A stretch of 64,000 nt of DNA, from assembly GCF_019703515.2 (NCBI RefSeq), contig NC_059356.1, forward strand, positions 23,983,197 through 24,047,196, written 5' to 3'. The notes beneath the pieces were generated by a model. That model saw only the letters and a program-made list of their open reading frames with translations, did no database searches and was not told where the DNA came from. The DNA is from Myxocyprinus asiaticus. Taxonomy: Eukaryota > Chordata > Actinopteri > Cypriniformes > Catostomidae. The translations under genes were made by a program, and so were the position numbers. Below, one piece after another: positions 56,190 through 64,000 of this stretch; within the stretch, counting starts at the first letter, position 1, and each line of letters starts with the position of its first letter.

Positions 56190-56470
56190 TTCAAATTGAT
56201 TAGTTAACGTTACAAATAGCCTCACGTTATATGATGAGCCAACTTGCTCCTCAGATGCTGAAAATAGTTACGTTGTCAGAGCCACTGGTAATAATGTTAA
56301 CGTTAGATAATTAGCTAACGTTAGCTAGCTAGATATAACGTTACATCCGTTATACATAGTTTTTCACGACAAGCAGCCAGATATGTCAGTCGACATAAGC
56401 GAAGAGACTGACAGCTGATGCTTTGGTAACGTTAGCTAACGTTAATGTTACCAAACGGTTAACGTTGGGG
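56190..56470. repeat. Cluster of ACGTTA/TAACGT motifs
   Basis: TAACGTTA-type words recur about eight times inside the hAT-like element, for example GTTAACGTTA, TAGCTAACGTTAGCTAGCTA, TAACGTTAGCTAACGTTA and GGTTAACGTT. Many are palindromic. A run of 10 G follows near 56466-56476. Confidence 0.75.
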
Positions 56471-56835
56471 GGGGGGCATGCTGACAGACTGGGAGTGAGA
56501 GATGCTTTGCCGAAGTAACAGCACAAAACACAACATTAGAGATCTTTTATGATATTATGAGAAGTGAAAAAATATTTTGAGTTCATTGTGAAACTGTAGT
56601 GGGACAAATTAGACTGTGGTAGGCCGCCACAGTCTAGGTAATTAATGGGAAACACTGTTTCCACTGGAAATCTGGGAAATGCGACTTAAGTTAATGACAT
56701 AGATCTTTCCTAAAGCTGTCATTTTGAAGATGTATTGAAAGGCCCTTTATTACAAAGAATTTAGCTTGCTCTGTTTTTTTTTTCCTTGGGAGATGACTCT
56801 TGTTTAAAAACTAATCTCCTCTAACTTGTCATTTA

Positions 56836-57060
56836 GTTGATGTACCTTATCCAAAGTGAATTACTGTAAATTTTATAGCAGGGACAGCTCCCCTTGAGCA
56901 ACCAAGAGTTAAGGGTCCTATTCAAGGGTACAGTGATCATAAATAAGACTAGGGGATTTAACTCTTAGCTTGTATTCTAGGTCACCTCTACCTGAGACCA
57001 AACCTGGGAACTTTGTCTTAGAAACGAAGGTCCTTAACCATTACTTTACCCCTCACGCAA
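56836..57060 (-). mobile_element. SINE-like repeat fragment
   Basis: The phrases CCCCTTGAGCAACCAAGAGT, AAGGGTCCTATTCAAGGGTA and the distal ACCAAACCTGGGAAC...GGTCCTTAACCATT resemble the widespread fish repeat whose far end is a reversed tRNA-like head (B-box complement near 57000). It is strongly diverged. Confidence 0.45.
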
Positions 57061-58700
57061 GTACTTACAGTACTGGTTAATTGTTTAATTTAGTACGTGT
57101 TGAAATCTATCGCTGTTCTCCTATCTCAGTTTAATATGCAGGGAGAAACAGTAGTTAGTGGTGCTTGCTTTAGCAAGGAGCTACTACTATTACTGATCTG
57201 ACTTTCGTTTAGTTTTTTTTAAAAATCCCTAAACCAGTTCTTCTTTTTCCTCCAAAATGTGGCACTTAACTAGCCCGTACCTTTTTTTTCACTTTCTAGC
57301 AATGTCGTAGCAACCACCCAGAACACCATATCTTGGCACAAAAACAACGTAGAGACATGGGTTTGGCTCTTTTGACTCGGGATGGTGTGCCGAGGCCCTT
57401 GATGGGACATTGTGTCAGCCAGTTTTGCCACAGCAAGCACCACTCCCATTTTCAGAAATGTCACACTTCTCCATTAATATCCACTATTTGTTTGTCCTTC
57501 TTTGCAGTCGTCTTTATGGTATCTTTAAGTCTTACAGTAACATATACCAGGCCTATTTGTCAACCTGAGTCATAGACTGTAATTCATAATAGTTCATAAC
57601 AAGCTTTTCTGTTTTATACGTGTATGAGCTAGAAAGGGACAGAGAAAGTTATTTCAGAATTCACTGGGTTGTCATGGTGACCGAACAAGTCTCTTCTTCT
57701 CCTTTACTTTTTCCCTGTACCAATATTTGTTCTCCCCAGAATGCATTACTCATCATGTAATGATTCTGTGCAGACAAAACTGTTCTTTTGTGCGTACAGG
57801 TTTACTAGAGCATTGTCAAGTGATATTAGATGTAATCTGAGGTCACAAGCATTTTGCACACACGCTTTTGCACTGTATGCAATATTTGCATCAACCTTTC
57901 ACTATTTAGAACTGACTTTTTTCTTTCATTTTCATACAGAACACTCTTCCTACTCTTTCTTGTCATGGGTTCACCATGACTCAGTCTGAGCTGAACTCCT
58001 GTTCTGCTTGTTTTTTAAAGTTTTTAAATTTGGATTTACAGTATTTTGTTTACATTCAGCCATTTGTCATGACTCTGGGCTGTGTGCAGAAATAGACTGG
58101 ATTTAATAATGGCAAACAGCATGTGTGCATATGGAAAGGTAAGATCTGGGTTTAATCTAATGTCGCGCAACCTTTCTTCTCTGCCAGCAGAGAGGTCAGC
58201 CAGAAAAAACTGCAGGGTGGTTTATGATGCAAATTTATGTAAGGCTTGTTCAGCTCTAATTGTGAGACATTGGCTTACATATTACATGTTTATGTTTACA
58301 TGAAACTGAAAATGTGTGGGGGATTGTGAGTGTGTGCTGAACAGTGAAAGGATGTTTGATGGATTTATATGCATATTCCAATTGCTTTGTTATATAGTTT
58401 CAAAGGACAAATTGAATTTAATTGAACAATCAATAGCATAATCAGGTTTCATCAAGTTATACATCATTATGACATCATCATTTCAAAGCTGCAGCCTTAC
58501 AATAACAGGCTTAACATCTGCCGCCTCAAATCAAATGAAGGAATAGAATAATCATCCACTTAAGTCATTAATTTTGGCTGTTTTGAAATTAAATCCATCA
58601 TGTAATGGATGGAAAAGCAATATATGGCTAAATTAAATTGAGAGCTAATCATGTTTCATAGAAATCTTAAGGATTTTTAAAGGAATTATGAAGACCTAAA
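57061..58700. other. Anonymous DNA
   Basis: No gene or named repeat was recognised. ORFs are short, without splice-supported boundaries. Confidence 0.5.
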
Positions 58701-58701
58701 C

Positions 58702-58781
<80 letters not shown>

Positions 58782-58802
58782 TGTGTGTGTGTGTGTGTGT
58801 GT
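58701..58802. repeat. Compound CT/GT microsatellite
   Basis: CT units (58701-58778, one CG interruption at the start) pass into GT units (58779-58802). Confidence 0.97.
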
Positions 58803-59454
58803 ATAGTGGTCAGTGTGGAGCAGGACTGCTTGTCTTTCTTGAGAGAACTTGAAAGTGGGTCGATCCTTCTGCTTGCTTCTTTGCTGTGAGGTACAGAGAT
58901 GAGTAGAAAAGCACGCGTAGAGCTCCAATACAGCTGACCTGGCTGAACCTGTTATTTCAGCATGCAACAAAGAGAGAGAACGAAAGAAAGAGAGATGAAA
59001 AACTTTGCCGCTGGTAGCAATCTCATCCAAAATAAACCTAGGTTTTTGTGCTGGACCCTCCTGCTCTTTGCTGGTATTGTATAACAGTTAAATAACTGGA
59101 GATGCAAAATCCTGTGTGACTCAGCTGGGATAAAAAAAAAATGCCTGTGCCTCCTTCCATCCTGCTTTTTGCTTTTGTTCTTGAACCTTTAGAAATGATC
59201 TGTGGAGGTGATCTTTGAAGATGTTTAAAGAATTGATCGAGATTCTTTTTCTTTTGCTTTAACTTGTACAGTATGTGTGAATTGTGGAAAACAACCCAAA
59301 GCCTCACCATTTTTTTTTTGTCCATCCACCGATATCTGTCCACATAAAGCACAAAACCTTAGTCTTATTCACTAACCACTCATAGTCCAGCTTTAGCACT
59401 GCACCAGGCATATTTCAATTAAGGCACTGAGTGAATTTGTATGCAAACCAAAAC
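58803..59454. other. Anonymous DNA
   Basis: No gene or repeat was recognised. Confidence 0.5.
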
Positions 59455-60160
59455 ACAGATGACTTCCAAAAATCTGCTTATAAAACATACATCTGTTAAA
59501 CGCAAGAAAAATGTGTTTACTTGAAATCATCCATTTATTCTCTGCTTTTTATGTCAGGTGGTAAACAGGCATGTGCACAACATTTGTTGCCTGTAAGCCT
59601 GTAAGAAGGCCGGTAAAGTTGTTTACATGCAGAGCGAAATCGGGGTAATGGGCTGAAATCTGTGTTTCAATCATTTTTGCTTAAACTATTCATGACCTTA
59701 CCCCAATAAAGGAAAACCCTTTAAGACATTTACATGACCTTACATGTTGTCGGCTTAAACATAATAGATGTACTGTATGATCGTGCATGTAAACATGCTA
59801 AGTGTGTTTACAAGCACACCAGTATGCTGATAACTACCAAAAATCAGCATATTCCAAAAATCAGACAAAGCAAAAAAACTTGTTTACATGAGATATGAAA
59901 TCACATTATTCTCTGCTTTTGACTTTAAAACGTAAACAGGCATGCACACAGCACACAGCAAAAGTGCACATTGGATAAGCTGGTAAGAAGTAAGAACGGC
60001 GGTAAAGGTGTTTACAAGCTATGCAAAATGGGCATAAATCTACATATGCTGATCAGTTTTAGCCTAAACGTTTATGACCATACCCTGATAAAGCAAAGCT
60101 GTTTGATATTAAGTTTGTCTGTTTGTCTATTAAGCATAAGCGGTGTAAGATTGTGCATAA
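59455..60160. repeat. Diverged tandem duplication, unit about 390 bp
   Basis: Two collinear units, about 59465-59720 and 59850-60095, share CCAAAAATC, TGTTTACTTGAAATCATCCA / TGTTTACATGAGATATGAAA, ATTCTCTGCTTTT, GTAAACAGGCATG, GGTAAAG-TGTTTACA, and TGACC-TACCC-ATAAAG. Divergence is substantial, so the duplication is old. GTTTACATG words link it loosely to 39180-39964. Confidence 0.7.
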
Positions 60161-60664
60161 AAAGGCATTCACTGTCATTCTTTTCATCGCAAACATGCCT
60201 CATTTCCAGGCAAATGAGGCTTCTGCAGCATGCACCTTATTCACAAAAGGCAGCACTATTTCTTTGCTCAAACTCTACGGCTTTATTAACTCTAAGGCTA
60301 AAAAAATGTGTGTTTGAAAAAAATGCACATAAAAATATAAAAAATGTTACTCTCACATAATTTTATTATCCCTGATTTTAGTCATAGGGTTAGGAATTAA
60401 AAGGTCTTCAGTGGCATCAAAGGCTGTGACCTGATCCAGCCTGACCGGTTCTGTCAAATCGCTTGACCAAACCTGCAATTGTTCTTGTTTTATTTTCTCT
60501 CTAAGCAAATAGACCTAGATGCACTGATTCTGCAAGCCAACAGCTCACTAAGCTCGATTTCAAAGATGAATAAAGGTGTGTTCGTGGGCACAAAGCAAGT
60601 ATACCTTAAATTAAAACATAAAATATTTACAAAAATAATTTATAATAAAAATAGTTGAGCAGCT

Positions 60665-60684
60665 TTATTTATTTATTTATTTAT
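60665..60684. repeat. TTTA microsatellite
   Basis: Five TTTA units. Confidence 0.9.
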
Positions 60685-60696
60685 TGCTATTGAACT

Positions 60697-60965
60697 ACAT
60701 GGCTATGCTGGTCCACTAGTCCGAACAACACCAAACCAGTATAAGCCTGGACCAGCATGGTAAATAATGCTGGTCTAAACTGGTCTTTTCAACAAGATAG
60801 TTAGCAAAACCATTATATTATGTTTCCTCCTAAACTAAAACTAGATGCTGGTTGGCTGGTTTTAGCTGGTCTCCCAGCCTTATCATTTGGCTAGTTTTAG
60901 AGGGGTTTTGGGCACTTTCCAGCAGGGCAGGCCTGGAGACCAGCTTAAACCAGCTCTGACCAGGC
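60697..60965. repeat. GCTGGT/ACCAGC-rich dispersed repeat
   Basis: ACCAGCAT, GCTGGTCTAAACTGGTC, GATGCTGGTTGGCTGGTTTT, AGCTGGTCTCCCAGCC, GACCAGCTTAAACCAGCTCT and GACCAGGCCGGTTT alternate in both senses, giving many small inverted pairs. Repeats of this style are common in fish. It ends at the TTTAAATGAATAG of the adjoining MITE. Confidence 0.7.
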
Positions 60966-61539
60966 CGGTTTAAATGAATAGTTCACTCTCAGGCCACTCT
61001 GCAGAACACAAACAAAGATTTTTAGAAGAATATTTCAGCTCTGTTGGTCCATATGACCAGAACTCCAAAAATCATAAAGGACATCATTTTTATGAAAGTG
61101 GATATATATATATATATATATATCCACTTTCACTTCCACATTCTACTTCTTTCCTTCTTTTTTTTTTTTTTTTTGGTTGATTCGCATTCTTCGTGCATAT
61201 CACCACCTACTGGTCGGGGTTTGTATAAGGTGGATATTTATAGTAAAAAAGGACTTAAAATTGATCTGTTTCTCACCCGCACCAATCATATTGCTTCTGA
61301 AGTTATGGATTTAACTACTGGAGTCATATGGATAACTTTTATTCTGCCTTATGTGCTTTTTGGAGCTTCAAAGTTCTGGCCACCATTCACTTGCATTGTA
61401 TGGACCAACAGAGCTGAAATATTTTTCTAAAAATCTTTGTTTGTGTTCAGCAGAAGAAAGAAAGTCATACTCATCTGGGATGGCATGAGAGTGAGTAAAT
61501 TATATAATTTTCATTTTGGCGTGAAATATTCCTTTTATG
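60966..61539. mobile_element. TTAA fold-back MITE, about 570-bp copy
   Basis: The left arm (TTAAATGAATAGTTCACTCT, CAGAACACAAACAAAGATTT, GAATATTTCAGCTCTGTTGG) pairs with the right arm (CCAACAGAGCTGAAATATTT, AAAATCTTTGTTTGTGTTCA) over about 60 bp nearly perfectly. The right terminus GTGAAATATTCCTTTTA is decayed. The centre holds a perfect 38-bp palindrome (61094-61131: GAAAGTGGATATA...TATATCCACTTTC) and a T-run. Confidence 0.8.
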
Positions 61540-62244
61540 CCTTTTTTGTTTTTTATTTTATTTTTTTTTGCTCAGCAGGAATTTCTGTTAGGTTTTATTT
61601 GATGTGACATTACTGCTCATCTCTGATGTTGGCAATTATCTAAAAGCATTTGACAGTGAAAATGTTCTGCTAGACTGAAGGCCTGTGGAACGAGCAGAAC
61701 TGCAAGCAGATGATGTTGTGTTTCTCACTCTGTCTCTCAGCTCTTTTAATTATGTCTCTTATGGTTTCCAGAATCACATTAAAGAAAAATGTGACACACT
61801 GATACACACACATAGGCCAAAAGCACACATAGAAACACATATGTCTAACAAAACATTAGCTTACTCTGTCTTTTGACATTGTTAGCAGCCTTTTTATTGT
61901 AATTACAGACACATGGGATGCATCTCCACTGTGTCAGAGAGAGGGGAGGGAGGTGGTGGGTTGGCGATCTCTTGTTGTTTAATTAAAAATGATGCTGTTA
62001 ACACCAGGGGAAACAAACAAGCTAGCAATCTGCCCTAGCCATGGCGTGTGTGTTTTTGTGTCTAAAGGTGAGAGTGTGTATTCTGAACACCAAGGGCAAA
62101 AACCAGATTGCTTTTCAATCTTACTGTGTGAGTTTAATCAAGTTTTCAAAGGCAGTGCTGAACAATGAACACTTCTCAAACATCAGATGTTTGTTAAGAT
62201 CTTAAGGAGAGATAGGAAAAAGAGCATGCCACACATAGAGTTGG

Positions 62245-62288
<44 letters not shown>

Positions 62289-62416
62289 CTCATCCATAAT
62301 GGACTTGTTAGAGAAAGAGTTGTTTCTTAGTCAGTTTGATGGCCCCTAGGCGATAATAGCAATTATACAGCAGCGAGGAAAGGTTGCTATGCTTTGTCAT
62401 ATATTTGTCAGAAAGA

Positions 62417-62463
<47 letters not shown>

Positions 62464-62694
62464 TTAAGTGAAATGATTGAACATTTGCAGTTGTTTAGCT
62501 TTGTTTAATAACATCTGATCGTTGATACCTCCCAAAGGATGGATTTTTCATATAGCCTATGATTGGCCAATTTGTTGCATTTTTTTCCACCAGACTGATT
62601 CACTCACTCTGTTCCTCCTGAATTGCTCATTACACTTGATAGGGTCCATTTCAACATGCCTTTGGCTTGATTAAGTAATTCCCATCTTTTGATT
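61540..62694. other. Anonymous DNA with GT and GA microsatellites
   Basis: No gene was seen. GT repeat at 62246-62286; GA repeat at 62419-62461. Confidence 0.55.
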
Positions 62695-63040
62695 GTTAAA
62701 GGGATAGTTCACCCAAAAACTCTTTCTTCAGCAGAACACAAAGATTTTTAGAAGAATATTTAAGCTCTGTTGGACATCACAATGCAAGTGAATGGTGACC
62801 AGATCTCAGAAGGTCAAAAAAGGCAGCATAAAAGTAATCCATAAGACTCCAGTGGTTAAATGCATGTCTTCAGAAGTGATATGATAGGTGTGGGTGAGAA
62901 ACAGATCAATATATGTCCTTTTTTTCACTATAAATCTCCACCTTTGACCAGCCCCAACAAATAGGTGGCTGAATGTGAAAATAAAAGTCACTTCCACACC
63001 AGAATGTGAATTTTCAGAATTTTCATTTTTGGGTAAACTA
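62695..63040. mobile_element. TTAA fold-back MITE, one long arm and a right stub
   Basis: It starts TTAAAGGGATAGTTCACCCA and follows the family arm (TTTTTAGAAGAATATTTAAG, GCAAGTGAATGGTGACCAGA, AAGTAATCCATAAGACTCCA, GTGTGGGTGAGAAACAGATC). Near 63020-63043 it has ATTTTCATTTTTGGGTAAAC, a reduced right terminus. The target site at the right is not conserved. Confidence 0.75.
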
Positions 63041-63214
63041 AAGTTGAAGTGTGACATTTTTTTGATATTAAAATACTTTCTCCTATTCCAGTTTAATATG
63101 CAGAGCCAACTAAATGAGCTCATTTTCCTGCAAAAGTGTGCTAGTACATTTAAAGCTTACATGGAAATAAATTATAGCATCATAGTGTCCAGCTGTTATT
63201 GTAAATTAAAAGCA

Positions 63215-63280
63215 TAGTAAATGTTTTTTTTTCTTCTTTCTTTCTTTCTTTTTTTTTTGTTTTTTGTTTTTTTGTTTTTG
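63215..63280. repeat. T-rich tract
   Basis: A run of T with interspersed C and G (TTTCTTTCTTTC, TTTTTTGTTTTT). It acts as a pseudo-polypyrimidine tract in front of an AG (see rejected microexon). Confidence 0.85.
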
Positions 63281-63400
63281 TGGTAGGGCCAGCAAAAATG
63301 TTGGCAAGGTAAGTAAAACCTTACTACTGGACAGGATCAGGCCAGCAAAAAAAATCCTTATCATTGAACCCTGATAAATAAGCCATTGTTAGGTTGGTTT

Positions 63401-64000
63401 TGTCACAGTTCCTGTCACTTTGTCAGTCTTGGTTTTGGTCTGACGGGACCGTGGCATTATCCGCCCATGTCTGTCTTTGTGTGAGTGCGCGGTCTCTGTT
63501 TTATTTCCTGCCGCATGCTCTTCTGTCTGTGTTTCATGTCTGGAGTATGGTGTCTGGTCCTGACTTCCTGTCTAGTTCGGTTCCGGTCTGTGTCGGGACC
63601 CGGACATCCATACTCCTTGTCTGTCTGTTATTGACATGGGTGCATTGCGACTGTGTCATCTGGCTGCATGCTCTCGCATCAATAACTTATGTCTGTCTTT
63701 TTGACTGTCTCTTGTGGCCGTGGGCACGCGCTTTGCGCTGCACACCCAGGTCGTGAGCGGTCTTCATGTTGTGCTGAGGTTTGGTCACTTCGGTCTTCAG
63801 TTTTGGGGGTATGTGTGGCCGAACTCTCACACGTGTCCGGTCTTGTTTTGTTGCCTGTTGTGTACATCGCGTGGTGTTTGCCTCGTGATGTAGGCTCAGG
63901 TTTTGTTTTGTGTGAGAATGCGTGGCATCACTTTGTTTAGTGTTGCTACACATTCTCGCATCCTGTTTGTCAATTGGCATGAGTATATCGCCTCGATTGT
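63401..64000 (+). mobile_element. Probable LTR of a Ty3/gypsy-type element, cut by the window end
   Basis: The composition shifts abruptly to GT/C-rich sequence beginning TGTCACAGTTCCTGTCACTT. This and the later phrases (TCTGTTTTATTTCCTGCCGC, GTTTCATGTCTGGAGTATGG) resemble LTRs of fish gypsy-like elements. No second LTR, PBS or coding part lies in the window, so the end is unknown. Overlapping ORFs on both strands reflect composition. Confidence 0.45.

Larger units (their letters stand above)
55355..56657. mobile_element. hAT-like element with CAGTGTTTCCC termini (1.3 kb)
   Basis: The left end CAGTGTTTCCCACAGG and the right end, read inward, CAGTGTTTCCCATTAA match over their first 12 bases. 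A 5-bp direct repeat, tttcc, flanks the element (55350-55354; 56658-56662); 8 bp as usual for hAT is not conserved. The subterminal sequence (GACTGTGGTGG / GTGGTAGGCCGCCACAGTCT) is of a type common in cyprinids. Coding remains on the minus strand are limited to short exon-like pieces. Confidence 0.7.

Noticed and set aside
58686..59030. Arg-Glu repeat ORF
   Set aside because: Translation of the CT/GT microsatellite plus flanking sequence without other support.
63287..63308. 22-nt microexon: long T-rich tract, TAG, then a segment ending AAG/GTAAGT
   Set aside because: Too short to judge a frame, the T tract is low-complexity, and the phrase GGCCAGCAAAAA recurs 50 bp downstream, which points to a repeat.

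Overview
The window looks like non-coding chromosomal DNA from a teleost, most likely a cypriniform (carp-like) fish. It is AT-rich, has many long CA, GA and AT microsatellites, contains no intact gene, and is packed with repeat types I associate with cyprinid genomes: a tRNA-derived SINE, Tc1-like elements, hAT elements, TTAA-flanked fold-back MITEs, and a jockey/CR1/L2-type LINE ending in a TTCTGA-like tail. The species assignment is inference from these repeats, not from a recognised host gene. The only candidate host coding sequences are two short exon-like islands on the + strand (24607-24681, fairly convincing; 51383-51492, weak). If real, they would place the window in a long-intron gene that I cannot name.

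Layout. 1-4.2 kb: an intact SINE with a perfect 17-bp target duplication, a LINE 3' fragment, one damaged copy of a small LTR element (TRIM-like) and a truncated hAT-like element with BED-type zinc-finger remains. 4.2-13.9 kb: Tc1 and SINE fragments and a complete 0.87-kb TRIM-like element with LTRs, PBS-like site, polypurine tract and near-perfect target duplication. 13.2-15.2 kb: a minisatellite and a 1.29-kb hAT element with two nested insertions. 17.7-20.1 kb: a 2.4-kb LTR element with two 326-bp LTRs and a perfect 5-bp target duplication; its broken gag-like sequence carries two 30-bp tandem arrays. 22.8-26.5 kb: a THAP-domain ORF inside a TTAA-type transposon arm, next to a 1.37-kb non-autonomous relative. 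26.7-35.8 kb: two Tc1/mariner transposase pseudogenes, paired dispersed repeats and another TTAA MITE. 36-48 kb: mostly anonymous AT-rich DNA with scattered MITEs, a SINE, a strong hairpin and paired repeats. 49.1-51.2 kb: a 2.1-kb element with inverted termini, filled by a 139-bp and a 170-bp tandem array that repeats an RFX X-box-like 14-mer. 51.7-55.0 kb: a nearly full-length but frameshifted LINE. 55.4-56.7 kb: a second hAT-like element. 56.8-64.0 kb: SINE-like, fold-back and tandem repeats, and an LTR-like segment running off the end.

How the parts relate. Most features are parasitic. The most informative relationship is between the TTAA fold-back MITEs (at least six traces in the window) and the THAP ORF at 23460-23726: they share termini and a subterminal block. 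The THAP ORF is therefore plausibly a relic of the autonomous Kolobok-like partner that mobilised the MITEs. A second relationship is the TRIM-like family, present as three copies in different states of decay and both orientations.
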